Positions 30,706 to 40,518 of a DNA stretch of 64,000 bases are shown piece by piece. A program made the position numbers and the translations under genes. The notes under the pieces were generated by a model. That model was not told where the DNA came from, ran no database searches, and saw only the letters and a program-made list of their open reading frames with translations. Each line of letters starts with the position of its first letter. Positions within the stretch are counted from its first letter, which is position 1. The DNA comes from Clostridiales bacterium 1_7_47FAA (lineage in GTDB: Bacteria; Bacillota; Clostridia; Lachnospirales; Lachnospiraceae), in contig DS990261.1 in assembly GCA_000155435.1 (NCBI GenBank), positions 797,987 to 861,986 of the forward strand, given 5' to 3'.

Positions 30706-31380
30706 CTAGGAGCGTGTCTCCTCCGAACAATACGTTTCCAGGGCAGGCAGGTCGGTTACCTGGATCTGTTTCCTCTGGGTGAGGATGATGTTATTTTCCC
30801 GGAGTTCCGACAGGCCGCGTGCCACATGGACCCGGCTCAGGCCCAGTATATCGGCAATCTCATCCTGGGTCATGTCAATGGCTGAGGAGGAACAGGATAA
30901 GCGGTTTTCTGTCAGAAGATATAACAGGTTGCAGATTTTCATAAGGGATGTATTGTATTCCTGATGTGCGGATTCAAACAGGAACCGGTTCACATACATG
31001 GCATACCAATCCACGACCTTTTCGCTGAGGTCCACATTTGTCTCAAACATGTTTTGGAATCCGTCCTTTGTGAACTCTAAGACCTCCATATCCGTGAGGG
31101 CTTCCACGATAAGGGAAAGTTCTATCTTGAAATCCAGCCGGTGGTAGCCGGGGAAGACGGTGCCGCTGCCATGGAAGCTGATGATTTTCCTATGGCCGTT
31201 TTCGTGATTGACATAGTGCATGGCCATGCCTGAAAGGATGTAATATATCTTACCGTGGGGCTGGTTTGGCTTCCAGAGAAAGTCTCCTTTTTTAAAGGCT
31301 TTTTTCTGATGGGGCTGGGAAAGGAAATATCCATGAAACGGGTCATAATCATGAGCAAAATAATAACGGGGAGTCTGCAT
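30706..31380 (-). CDS. Crp/Fnr-family transcriptional regulator
   Basis: 224 residues. A cyclic-nucleotide-binding-type beta roll (about 20-120; FKKGDFLWKPNQPHGKIYYI, SGMAMHY) is followed by a Crp-type winged helix (about 150-210; TQDEIADILGLSRVHVARGL is the HTH). No Fnr-type cysteine cluster is seen at the N-terminus, so it is not an obvious iron-sulfur oxygen sensor; the effector is unknown. The open frame extends to 31452, but AGGTGG just upstream and the promoter position fix the start at 31380. Divergent from a TIGR04076 gene. Confidence 0.87.
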   Translation of the reverse strand: MQTPRYYFAHDYDPFHGYFLSQPHQKKAFKKGDFLWKPNQPHGKIYYILSGMAMHYVNHENGHRKIISFHGSGTVFPGYHRLDFKIELSLIVEALTDMEVLEFTKDGFQNMFETNVDLSEKVVDWYAMYVNRFLFESAHQEYNTSLMKICNLLYLLTENRLSCSSSAIDMTQDEIADILGLSRVHVARGLSELRENNIILTQRKQIQVTDLPALETYCSEETRS

Positions 31381-31400
31381 GGTACCACCTCGGCATATGT

Positions 31401-31442
31401 GTAAGTTAAGCTTACTATACCATCTGGAGGAAATATTTGCAA
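31401..31442 (-). promoter_or_regulatory. Promoter and palindrome of the Crp/Fnr gene
   Basis: On the minus strand TTGCAA (31437-31442), 17 bases, then TATAGT (31414-31419). The palindrome GTAAG-5-CTTAC (31401-31415) covers the transcription start, suggesting autoregulation. It does not match the classical Crp or Fnr box. Confidence 0.55.
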
Positions 31443-31503
31443 TTTCAAACACGCCCTAACATGCGGATACCCCAGGGTAAAAGAAAATGAAAGGATGGGA
31501 AGA

Positions 31504-31851
31504 ATGGAGCACAGGTGTAAGATTACGGTAATACGCAAGGAGTGTTATGAGGATTTACAGGAGCAGTATCTGGCGGACCCGAAGTCAGGCCCATGTCCCA
31601 TGTTTGAAGTTGGCCAGGAGTTCATTTTAGAGCGGAATGGGGACAGGGACGATTTCTGGCATATGCTGGACGGGAGATTCTGTTCGGAGGCATGGGATGC
31701 CGTCAGCCGGTATGTGTATACGGCCCTCCAGGGCGGCTCCATCATGAAAGGCTGGACCAATGATGAGAAGATGATGATTGCATGCTGCAATGACGGGACC
31801 CGCCCGGTCATCTTTAAGATTGAACGGATGGATGTCCAGGACGTATTGTGA
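31504..31851 (+). CDS. TIGR04076-family protein
   Basis: A 115-residue cytoplasmic protein of a widespread but uncharacterised family. Recognisable elements are CKITVIRKE at the start, GPCPMFEVGQEFIL in the first third, FCSEAWDAVSRYVYTALQGG in the middle and CCNDGTRPVIFKIERMD at the end, with conserved cysteines. A start at 31495 touches its AAAGG; the ATG at 31504 has better spacing. It is divergent from the Crp/Fnr gene and may be its target. No biochemical function is known to me. Confidence 0.82.
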   Translation: MEHRCKITVIRKECYEDLQEQYLADPKSGPCPMFEVGQEFILERNGDRDDFWHMLDGRFCSEAWDAVSRYVYTALQGGSIMKGWTNDEKMMIACCNDGTRPVIFKIERMDVQDVL

Positions 31852-31909
31852 ATAATAGACAAAAAACCACCTTATAAAATAGTAAAAACACTGAATCTGA
31901 AATTACCAC

Positions 31910-31939
31910 TAGACAAATCTGTATTGAAGGTGCTATAGT
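31910..31939 (+). promoter_or_regulatory. Promoter of the licT-type operon
   Basis: TAGACA (31910-31915), 18 bases, TATAGT (31934-31939). Transcription would start about 8 bases before the first antiterminator element. Confidence 0.5.
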
Positions 31940-31953
31940 GATTTCAGAAAAAC

Positions 31954-32024
31954 AAGTTTGTTATTACGTTAGGGTAAGCAAGACTGTTTATGATACTTTG
32001 GGTAGTATTATAAGCAGTTTTTTT
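31954..32024 (+). promoter_or_regulatory. RNA antiterminator (RAT) and overlapping terminator, copy 1
   Basis: The RAT element (31954-31985) begins AAGTTTGTTATTA and ends AAGCAAGACT. Its last bases also form the left arm of a terminator: ACTGTTTATGATACT (31983-31997) pairs over 15 positions with 32004-32018, followed by seven T residues. This is the standard LicT/BglG switch: bound antiterminator protein stabilises the RAT and blocks the terminator. It precedes the antiterminator gene itself, so expression is autoregulated. Confidence 0.85.
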
Positions 32025-32085
32025 ATTTGGCGGGGAGTTGGATTATACGCTCCCATGACATGCCGGTTTTATGGAGGAAGGGTCA

Positions 32086-32931
32086 TTGAAGATAATCAGA
32101 GTCCTGAACACAAATGCAGTTGTAACGCTGGATAAGGACAGACGGGAGGTCATTGTCACCGGGCCGGGAATCGGGTTTCAGAAAAAGAAAGGCGAACAGC
32201 TGGCCGAGGAATTAATTGACAAGACATACTGCCTGCGAAGCGGTGAGGACAGCCGCAGGCTCCAGCAGATCGTCCAGTCCGTTTCCGAGCAGTACCTGGG
32301 CATTGCAGGGCGGGTGGTGGATGCGGCGAGGAATGAGGGGCTGAAGGTGAATGACGTGTTATATATCACGCTCACCGACCACATCAATTCAGCGGTGGAA
32401 CGCCTCCGGTCCGGCATTGCCCTGAAGAACATGATGAAGATGGATATGCGCAGGTTCTATGAAAAGGAATATGCCATAGGGCAAATGGCGGTGGGCAGGG
32501 TCCTTGAGGAAACCGGAATAGACCTGGGGGATGATGAGGCGGCCTTCATCGCCATGCACATCGTGACCTCGGAACTGGATAACAGTAAGATGATGGACAT
32601 CCAGAAGATAACGGAGCTGATGAACGCCATCCTTCAGATTGTCAGGTTCCATTTTAAGATTGAGTTCCATGAGGACTCCGTTTCCTACCAGCGGTTTGTG
32701 ACGCACCTGAAGTTTTTCTCAGCAAGGGTGTTTGACCACGGGGCTTACCAGGACAGCATGAAAGAAATCTACCAGGTGCTTGTGGCCCAGAATGAGGAGG
32801 CTTATTCCGGCGTCAGGAAAGTGGCTGATTTTATTAAAAAGCAGTACAGTTACACCTTATCCGTGGATGAACAGCTCTACTTACTGATCCATTTAAAGCG
32901 GATATTGGATGAGGAGAGGGAACTCCCCTGA
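32086..32931 (+). CDS. BglG/LicT-family transcriptional antiterminator
   Basis: 281-residue RNA-binding antiterminator regulated by PTS phosphorylation. Residues 1-55 form the CAT RNA-binding domain (LKIIRVLNTNAVVTLD, then GPGIGFQKKKGE). PRD1 spans about 60-165 and PRD2 about 170-277; conserved His occur in LTDHINSAVERL, FIAMHIVTSEL, FVTHLKFF and LLIHLKRIL. The start is a TTG at 32086, 8 bases after GGAGG; an ATG at 32071 would place the ribosome binding site inside the gene, and family members begin exactly at this Leu/Met-Lys-Ile-Ile. It acts on the two RAT elements flanking this gene. Confidence 0.92.
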   Translation: MKIIRVLNTNAVVTLDKDRREVIVTGPGIGFQKKKGEQLAEELIDKTYCLRSGEDSRRLQQIVQSVSEQYLGIAGRVVDAARNEGLKVNDVLYITLTDHINSAVERLRSGIALKNMMKMDMRRFYEKEYAIGQMAVGRVLEETGIDLGDDEAAFIAMHIVTSELDNSKMMDIQKITELMNAILQIVRFHFKIEFHEDSVSYQRFVTHLKFFSARVFDHGAYQDSMKEIYQVLVAQNEEAYSGVRKVADFIKKQYSYTLSVDEQLYLLIHLKRILDEERELP

Positions 32932-32979
32932 CCGGATGGAGCGGCATCCGTTAAAGGGACAACTGAATAGATGATGATT

Positions 32980-33066
32980 AAGTTTGTTATTATTAAGTTA
33001 AGCAAGACTTGGTTATGAAAGGCGCAGACCCCGGGAAGGTGTGCCTTTTGTAATCAGGTCTTTATT
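32980..33066 (+). promoter_or_regulatory. RNA antiterminator (RAT) and overlapping terminator, copy 2
   Basis: RAT at 32980-33010 shares AAGTTTGTTATTA and AAGCAAGACT with copy 1. The overlapping terminator is unusually long: 33005-33026 pairs with 33040-33061 at all 22 positions when G-U pairs are allowed, with a 13-base loop and a T-rich tail. It gates the PTS and glucosidase genes separately from the antiterminator gene. Confidence 0.85.
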
Positions 33067-33096
33067 TATTTCAATCATGAAGAAGAGGTGGATGAT

Positions 33097-35055
33097 ATGG
33101 ATTATGAAGTGATGGCAAAAAAAATCTTACAGCGTGTGGGCGGCAGTGAAAATGTAATCAGCCTTATCCACTGTATGACAAGGCTGCGTTTTACCCTGAA
33201 GGATGAGTCCGTGGTGGATGACGAGGCGGTAAAAAAGACAAAGGGCGTTATGGGAATCATGAAGAAGGCTGGCCAGTACCAGATCATTATCGGCAACGAC
33301 GTGGCGAATGTTTACGCGGAATTGTGCAGGCTGGGGAATTTCTCAGATAAGGTTCCTGAGAAACAGGGCAAACCAAAAGAAAAGCAGAACCTGTTCTCCA
33401 TGCTGATGGACACCATTTCCGGAATCATGACTCCGGTCATCCCGGCCATCATCGGCGCGGCCATGATCAAGGTCCTCCTTACCCTGCTTCCGATGATCGG
33501 AATCCTGGACACCGCGGGTGAGACATATCAGCTGCTCAGCGTAATCGGCGACGGCGCGTTCTTTTTCATGCCTGTGCTGATTGCGGTCTCGGCTTCCAGG
33601 AAGTTTGGCACAAACGTATATTATTCGGCCAGTATCGCACTCATCATGCTGCATCCTAATTTCATCAGCATGATGGGCCAGGCCCACGACGCAGGGCAGA
33701 CCATTCATTTCCTGAGTGTAATGCCGGTCACCTATGCATCCTACTCCTACTCGGTCATCCCCATCATCCTGGCCGTATGGTCGCTGAAATACGTGGAAAA
33801 GCTGGCTGACAGGATTACTCCGGTCATCACCAAGAACTTCTTAAAACCCATGCTGGTCATGCTGATTGAGGCTCCCATTGCCCTGATTGTCCTTGGGCCG
33901 CTGGGCGCTATTATGGGAAATGTCCTGTCAGATGCGGTCTACTTCATCCACGACAAGCTGGGATTCATTGCAATCGGGCTGGTCGCGGGAATCTATCCAT
34001 TTGTTGTCATGGCAGGCATGCACCACGCGTTTACGCCCATTAAGCTGGGAATGATAGCCACAACGGGATTTGAGAACTTTATCTGCATTGGCGAGCTTTG
34101 CTCCAATATGGCCCAGGGCGCTGCTTCCGCGGCCGTTGCACTGAAAAGTAAGAACAAGGATTTTAAGCAGGTTGCAGGTTCCTCCGCATTCTCCGCCCTT
34201 GTGGCAGGCATAACCGAGCCTGCGCTCTACGGGGTCACCCTGAGGCTGAAGAAACCCATGCTGGGGGCGTGTATCGGCGCGCTGGCCGGAGGACTGTTCG
34301 GAGGATTTTTCCAGATGAAATGCTTCGGCATCGCAACCCCCGCCATCGTGACCATCGTACAGTACGTGGAGGACAGCCGTCCCATGAGCCTGGTCATTGC
34401 GGCGCTGACCATCCTGCTTACCGTGGTAGTTGCATTCATCGCCACATTAATCATCGGGTTTGAGGATGTGGTGGATGAGGATGAGGCAGATGAGGATGTG
34501 GCGTATGAGGACGAGAAGGTGGAAGCAGAAGTGGAAGAGTCAGGGGAAATGAAGGCGTCAGGCAAGGAAACCGCCGTCATCCAGGCAGCGGACGAACCAG
34601 CGGAAACATTCACAATCCCAAGTCCCCTGGCAGGAAAACAGATACCCCTCAGCGAAGTAAAGGACGCCACCTTTGCAAATGAAGTATTAGGGAAAGGAAC
34701 CGCCGTCATCCCATCGGCAGGAACCGTGGCGGCGCCGTTCGACGGAACCGTATCCGTCATGTTTGAGACAGGGCACGCGGTGGGGCTGGTAAGCGATACG
34801 GGTATTGAGCTGATCATCCACGTGGGCATTGACACCGTGAACCTGAAGGGCCGGCACTTCCATCCGCTGAAGCGCACTGGGGACACGGTCAAAAGGGGGG
34901 AAATGCTTCTTACCTTTGACGTACAGGAAATCCTGGACGCGGGCTATGACATCACCACGCCTGTGATTGTATCCAACACGGACCGATACAGGGAAGTCGC
35001 TTCATCTGGCAACGGCACGGTTGCCGCATTGGACCCCATCCTGTCCGTCAGATGA
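33097..35055 (+). CDS. Beta-glucoside PTS permease, EIIBCA
   Basis: 652 residues, same B-C-A order as the permease at 7158. EIIB about 1-80 with the phospho-Cys in LIHCMTRLRF (C26); EIIC about 105-455; then a strongly acidic linker (about 455-490, rich in Asp and Glu); EIIA about 520-640 with TGHAVGLVS and the active-site His in IIHVGIDTV. GTG at 33088 is also open; ATG 33097 is better placed after AGAGGTGG. Phosphoryl flow through this permease would also set the phosphorylation of the LicT-type protein. Confidence 0.92.
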   Translation: MDYEVMAKKILQRVGGSENVISLIHCMTRLRFTLKDESVVDDEAVKKTKGVMGIMKKAGQYQIIIGNDVANVYAELCRLGNFSDKVPEKQGKPKEKQNLFSMLMDTISGIMTPVIPAIIGAAMIKVLLTLLPMIGILDTAGETYQLLSVIGDGAFFFMPVLIAVSASRKFGTNVYYSASIALIMLHPNFISMMGQAHDAGQTIHFLSVMPVTYASYSYSVIPIILAVWSLKYVEKLADRITPVITKNFLKPMLVMLIEAPIALIVLGPLGAIMGNVLSDAVYFIHDKLGFIAIGLVAGIYPFVVMAGMHHAFTPIKLGMIATTGFENFICIGELCSNMAQGAASAAVALKSKNKDFKQVAGSSAFSALVAGITEPALYGVTLRLKKPMLGACIGALAGGLFGGFFQMKCFGIATPAIVTIVQYVEDSRPMSLVIAALTILLTVVVAFIATLIIGFEDVVDEDEADEDVAYEDEKVEAEVEESGEMKASGKETAVIQAADEPAETFTIPSPLAGKQIPLSEVKDATFANEVLGKGTAVIPSAGTVAAPFDGTVSVMFETGHAVGLVSDTGIELIIHVGIDTVNLKGRHFHPLKRTGDTVKRGEMLLTFDVQEILDAGYDITTPVIVSNTDRYREVASSGNGTVAALDPILSVR

Positions 35056-35115
35056 ATACCGGTCCCATCCGCTTTTTGTTCCATTCACTTTCTAAATAAA
35101 TGCAATACATGTTAA

Positions 35116-36588
<1,473 letters not shown>

Positions 36589-36632
36589 GCCTGATAGGAA
36601 ATATCCGTGAACCAGGCGCACAGGATTAAATG

Positions 36633-36681
36633 AAAAGGTCTGCGGCTTCGTGATGGAAGGAGGAAGCCGCAGGCCTTTTTT
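36633..36681 (+). terminator. Terminator after the LicT operon
   Basis: AAAAGG-CTGCGGCTTC on the left (36633-36649) pairs with GAAGCCGCAG-CCTTTT on the right (36662-36679), followed by T residues. Confidence 0.85.
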
Positions 36682-36804
36682 GCATTCCGATCATCATGAA
36701 AAACATCCTGTTCCATGTCACATATGCAAACCCTGTATCCCACACTACTATCAACCCCTTCCCGTCTCTGATATAATAATGTCAATATGAAAGCAGGTGA
36801 GGCC

Positions 36805-37749
36805 ATGAAGAAGACAGGAGCCGTGCTGGTGGCGGCGGGACTCTCATCCAGGATGGGGGATTTTAAGCCTATGCTGCCCTTTGGGGATTCTACCATTGCG
36901 CTGCATATTGTCATGATGTTAAAGCGCCTGGAGGTATCGCCCCTGGTGGTGGTGACGGGATACCGGGCAGAGGAGCTGGAACGCCATCTTTCCCATGCAG
37001 GCGTTCGGTTTGTGAGGAACGAACGGTACAGGGAAACGCAGATGTTTGATTCGGTCAGGCTGGGCTTGAAGGCCATTGCCGGACAATGTGAGCGGATTAT
37101 GGTGATGCCCATGGATACACCGGCCATCATGCCCCGGACCATCCGCCAGGTGCTGATGATTGACGCCGGGATCGTGCGCACCGTGTGCAAAGGCGAGCCT
37201 GGGCATCCAATCATGTTCCAAAATGAGATAGCAGGGCAGCTGTGCGCCTATGAGGGCGGACGGGGACTCAGGGGGGCCATTGAGGAATCCGGCATCAGCG
37301 TCACGGACCTGGAAGTGGAGGATGAGGGGATTTACCGCGATGTGGACACAAAGGAGGAGTACCAGGAACTGGTTGAATGGAATTACAGGAGGGGCATGGG
37401 GCATCCGATCAGCCCCCTGGTGCAGGTCAGGCTCAGGGCCGGGGATGTGTTCTTCGGGCCGGGTACAGGACAGCTCCTCCATATGATACGCCAGACCGGC
37501 TCCATCCAGGAGGCCTGCCTGCGGATTGGGCTTTCCTACAGCAAGGGGACCAGGATGATAAAGGAAGTGGAGCGCCAGCTGGGAATCCCGGTGGTCAACC
37601 GCAGGACCGGGGGCATGGGCGGAGGCGGCTCCAGCCTGACAGAGGAAGGCACAAGGCTTTTAGAAGGCTATGAACAGATGGTTGCAGAGGTTTCACGGAG
37701 CACGGAAGTGATTTTCCGGAAATATTTCGGAAAGGGGCTTTACGGCTAA
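36805..37749 (+). CDS. MobA-like NTP transferase fused to ModE-type DNA-binding domain
   Basis: 314 residues. The first about 200 form a nucleotidyltransferase of the MobA/MocA type: AAGLSSRMGDFKPMLPFG keeps the NTP-binding Arg and Lys, and MPMDTPAIMP keeps the metal-binding Asp. From about 205 a ModE winged helix follows: DVFFGPGTGQLLHMIRQTGS, SYSKGTRMIKEVERQLG, then the Gly-rich wing GGMGGGGSSLTEEG. The molybdate-binding Di-MOP domain of ModE is absent. A start at 36787 lies only about 10 bases after the TATAAT at 36772, so the ATG at 36805 after AGGTGAGG is preferred. Possible role: cofactor nucleotidylation linked to gene control in the molybdenum block it opens. A diverged paralogue lies at 45653. 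Confidence 0.85.
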   Translation: MKKTGAVLVAAGLSSRMGDFKPMLPFGDSTIALHIVMMLKRLEVSPLVVVTGYRAEELERHLSHAGVRFVRNERYRETQMFDSVRLGLKAIAGQCERIMVMPMDTPAIMPRTIRQVLMIDAGIVRTVCKGEPGHPIMFQNEIAGQLCAYEGGRGLRGAIEESGISVTDLEVEDEGIYRDVDTKEEYQELVEWNYRRGMGHPISPLVQVRLRAGDVFFGPGTGQLLHMIRQTGSIQEACLRIGLSYSKGTRMIKEVERQLGIPVVNRRTGGMGGGGSSLTEEGTRLLEGYEQMVAEVSRSTEVIFRKYFGKGLYG

Positions 37750-37759
37750 AGGAGGATAT

Positions 37760-38815
37760 ATGAGGACGGTATATCTTGTAAGGCATGGCATGGTGGATTT
37801 TCCGGGAGGAAAGAGGCGCTGCATCGGCCGCACCGACCTTCCGCTTAGTGAGGTGGGCAGGAAACAGGCAGAGGATCTGGGGGAGTATTTCCGCACCAGG
37901 CCCGTGGAGGCGGTCTTCTGCAGTCCCCTGGCCCGTTCGGTGGAAACCGCTAAAATCCTTGCGGGAGGCAGGTTCCCTGTGCTGGAGACAGAGGGACTGG
38001 CCGAGCTTGATATGGGGGAGTGGGAAAATGTCCCTCTCTGCGACCTTAAGAAGGAACTGGAATCCGAACCTCTTTTGGGGGAGGGCCGGGAGCACGGACT
38101 TATGCGGATGGACCACACCATCAAGCATATCCTTTCACATACGCAGGGGGATGTGGTGGCAGTGGCCCATGCAGGGATTAACTGCTGTTATCTGGCCGGG
38201 CTTACGGGCCATCCACTTAACACCTCCAGGGCGCTGACCCAGCCCTACGGCGGGATCAGCCGGATCATAGTTGACGACAGGGGAGCTGTCTTTGCCGCTG
38301 AGTCTGGCAGGAAACCAAGGATATCCCCCTGTGACAGGGAGTGCAGGGACATATGGGACCACTATGGGACCCCGGAGCGTGTAAGGCTCCACTGTAAGGC
38401 CGTGGCCCAGCAGGCGGACCGTCTGGGGCGTGCGCTTAAGGAGGCCGGATATTATGTCAATATGGAGCTGATACACAGCGCGGCCCTGCTGCACGACGTG
38501 GTCAGGGACAGGAAGGACCATGCCGCGGAAGGGGCCAGGGTCCTCACAAGGGAGGGCTACCCCCTGGTGGCTGAGATCATACGCTGTCATCATGACCTGG
38601 AGCATGAAATCATCAACGAAACCTCGGTGGTATACCTGGCGGATAAATGGATCCAGGGGGAACAGGAAATGTCCCTGGATGAACGGTTTTCCAGGAGCAG
38701 GGCCAGATGCGGGGGAAATCCTGGCGCCCTGGCGGCCCATGAGCGGCGCTACCGCCAGGCCAGGACCATGGAGGAAAAGGTAAGGAACTGCCTGTCAGGA
38801 TTGAGGACGGGATGA
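37760..38815 (+). CDS. Histidine phosphatase-HD domain fusion protein
   Basis: 351 residues. An N-terminal histidine phosphatase (phosphoglycerate mutase-like) domain shows the catalytic LVRHGMVDF (His about 9), SPLARSVETA and the second His in AVAHAGINC (about 136). The C-terminal part (about 205-300) is an HD domain: HSAALLHDVVRDRKDHAAEG, then IIRCHHDLE, keeping the metal-binding His-Asp. Such proteins occur beside molybdenum-cofactor and xanthine-dehydrogenase-type genes; a cobalamin-type CobC role is not supported by context. The substrate is unknown. 10 bases after the NTP-transferase gene, ribosome binding site AAGGAGG. Confidence 0.83.
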   Translation: MRTVYLVRHGMVDFPGGKRRCIGRTDLPLSEVGRKQAEDLGEYFRTRPVEAVFCSPLARSVETAKILAGGRFPVLETEGLAELDMGEWENVPLCDLKKELESEPLLGEGREHGLMRMDHTIKHILSHTQGDVVAVAHAGINCCYLAGLTGHPLNTSRALTQPYGGISRIIVDDRGAVFAAESGRKPRISPCDRECRDIWDHYGTPERVRLHCKAVAQQADRLGRALKEAGYYVNMELIHSAALLHDVVRDRKDHAAEGARVLTREGYPLVAEIIRCHHDLEHEIINETSVVYLADKWIQGEQEMSLDERFSRSRARCGGNPGALAAHERRYRQARTMEEKVRNCLSGLRTG

Positions 38816-38870
38816 GTTCCGGTGTCAGGCATCCTTTCCCTGACAATGAAATTATTGACTGTAAAAAGTG

Positions 38871-38899
38871 TTTACAAAAATCTTGAAAAGTGATATCCT
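38871..38899 (+). promoter_or_regulatory. Promoter before the MoeA-like gene
   Basis: TTTACA (38871-38876), 17 bases, TATCCT (38894-38899). It gives the cofactor synthesis genes from 38950 onward their own start. No Moco riboswitch consensus was found in the short leader. Confidence 0.45.
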
Positions 38900-38949
38900 G
38901 TAAATGGCGTTATTTTAAAAAATAAATAACGGGTGGAGGTTAAGGACAA

Positions 38950-40008
38950 ATGAAACTGATTCAGACAGTGGACGCAGAGGGAACCGTGCTGTGTCATGAT
39001 ATTACGCAGATCATCAAGGGGGTTACCAAGGACGCCGTGTTCCGCAAGGGACATGTGGTGACAAAGGAAGACATCCCCGTGCTTTTAAGCGTTGGCAAGG
39101 ACCAGCTCTATGTATGGGAGAAGGAAGAGGGGATGCTCCATGAGAATGACGCGGCGGAGATACTCTGCGCCATGTGCAGGGGCGCGCATATGGAACGCTC
39201 CCAGGCAAAGGAAGGGAAGATTGAACTGACTGCTTCCTGCGACGGCCTTTTAAAGGTGGACAATGACGGGCTTAAGGCGGTCAATGGATTCGGGCAGATG
39301 ATGATTGCCACCCGCCACGGTAATTTCGCGGTAAAGAAGGGGGACAAGCTGGCGGGCACCAGGATCATCCCTCTGGTGATTGAGGAAGAGAAGATGGCTG
39401 CTGCAAAGGAAGCCGCCTCCCAGGCAACGAAGGGAAGGCCAATCCTGGAGCTGAAGCCGTTCGTACATAAAAAAGTGGGTATTGTCACCACTGGCAATGA
39501 GGTTTTCCACGGGCGCATCAAGGATACCTTCACGCCTGTCATCGAAGAAAAAATCAGTGAGTTTGACACGGAGGTCATTGACCATGTGACCTGGGATGAC
39601 AATGATGCCAAGGTGACGGCCAGCATCCTTGACATGATTAAGAAGGGAGCCGACGTGGTAATCTGTACCGGAGGCATGAGCGTTGACCCGGACGACAAGA
39701 CGCCTCTTGCCATCCGCAACACAGGGGCCAGGGTTGTGTCATACGGGGCGCCGGTGCTTCCGGGGGCCATGTTCCTTCTGGCCTACTATGACGTGACGCA
39801 GGGGGATGAAAGGCGCACCGTTGCCATCATGGGGCTTCCGGGCTGTGTGATGTATGCAAAGCGCACCATATTCGACCTGGTGCTTCCAAGGGTCATGGCG
39901 GATGATGAGGTGACGGCCCAGGATCTTGCGGCCCTTGGACAGGGCGGCCTGTGCCTGAACTGTCCTGTCTGTACCTTCCCCAACTGCGGATTTGGAAAAG
40001 GACTGTAG
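38950..40008 (+). CDS. MoeA-like molybdopterin-binding protein with Cys-rich tail
   Basis: 352 residues. The MoCF_biosynth domain (about 175-310) is clear: KVGIVTTGNEVFHG, the GADVVICTGGMSVDPDDKTP nucleotide and Mo site, and MGLPGCVMYAKRTIFDLVLP. The N-terminal part (1-170) is shorter than in MoeA and unlike the usual domains I-II; such proteins are annotated as molybdopterin-binding or MoeA-like. The last 20 residues hold CLNCPVC and a further Cys before GFGKGL, an unusual CxxCxxC-x5-C cluster that may bind metal or an Fe-S centre. Likely role: Mo insertion or delivery of mature cofactor. Followed by moaC after 13 bases. Confidence 0.83.
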   Translation: MKLIQTVDAEGTVLCHDITQIIKGVTKDAVFRKGHVVTKEDIPVLLSVGKDQLYVWEKEEGMLHENDAAEILCAMCRGAHMERSQAKEGKIELTASCDGLLKVDNDGLKAVNGFGQMMIATRHGNFAVKKGDKLAGTRIIPLVIEEEKMAAAKEAASQATKGRPILELKPFVHKKVGIVTTGNEVFHGRIKDTFTPVIEEKISEFDTEVIDHVTWDDNDAKVTASILDMIKKGADVVICTGGMSVDPDDKTPLAIRNTGARVVSYGAPVLPGAMFLLAYYDVTQGDERRTVAIMGLPGCVMYAKRTIFDLVLPRVMADDEVTAQDLAALGQGGLCLNCPVCTFPNCGFGKGL

Positions 40009-40021
40009 GAGGGACGGCAAT

Positions 40022-40501
40022 ATGGAATTCACACATTTTGATGAACAGGGCAATGCCCTGATGGTGGACGTGGGTGACAAGGCGGACACCAAAAGGGAGG
40101 CAGTGGCAAAGGGCAGCATTTTCATGAGCAGCGAATGTCTTAAAAAGGTGGCGGAAGGCACCATGGCCAAGGGCGATGTGCTGGGGGTTGCCAGGGTGGC
40201 GGGAATCATGGGGGCAAAACGCACCTCCGACCTGATTCCCCTGTGCCATATCCTGAACCTGACAAAGCTGGCCATTGATTTTACCATCATAGAAGAAAAT
40301 CATGAGATACAGGCGGCCTGCACGGCCAGGACCACCGGCAGGACCGGGGTGGAGATGGAGGCGCTGACAGGCGTGACGGTTGCCCTCCTGACCATCTATG
40401 ACATGTGCAAGGCAGTGGACAAGACCATGGAACTTGGCAATATTTATCTGGAGCACAAATCCGGAGGCAAGAGCGGGGAGTTTCATAACCCCAGGAAGTG
40501 A
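40022..40501 (+). CDS. moaC: Cyclic pyranopterin monophosphate synthase MoaC
   Basis: 159 residues, the standard length. With MoaA it converts GTP to cyclic pyranopterin monophosphate. Conserved MoaC segments: MVDVGDKADTKREAVAKG, GIMGAKRTSDLIPLCHILNL (the active-site Lys and LCH), ARTTGRTGVEMEALTGVTVA, and the catalytic Lys in DMCKAVDK. GGAGGG before the ATG at 40022 rules out the longer frame from 39992. Stop overlaps the region of the moaA start. Confidence 0.95.
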   Translation: MEFTHFDEQGNALMVDVGDKADTKREAVAKGSIFMSSECLKKVAEGTMAKGDVLGVARVAGIMGAKRTSDLIPLCHILNLTKLAIDFTIIEENHEIQAACTARTTGRTGVEMEALTGVTVALLTIYDMCKAVDKTMELGNIYLEHKSGGKSGEFHNPRK

Positions 40502-40518
40502 TGTTGGAGCATTTTACT

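Noticed and set aside
31938-32135. 65-residue ORF
   Set aside because: It runs through the RAT/terminator and the ribosome binding site of the antiterminator gene; no start signal.
38816-38949. Moco riboswitch
   Set aside because: The leader after the promoter is only about 45 bases, too short for the known RNA, and no consensus was seen.
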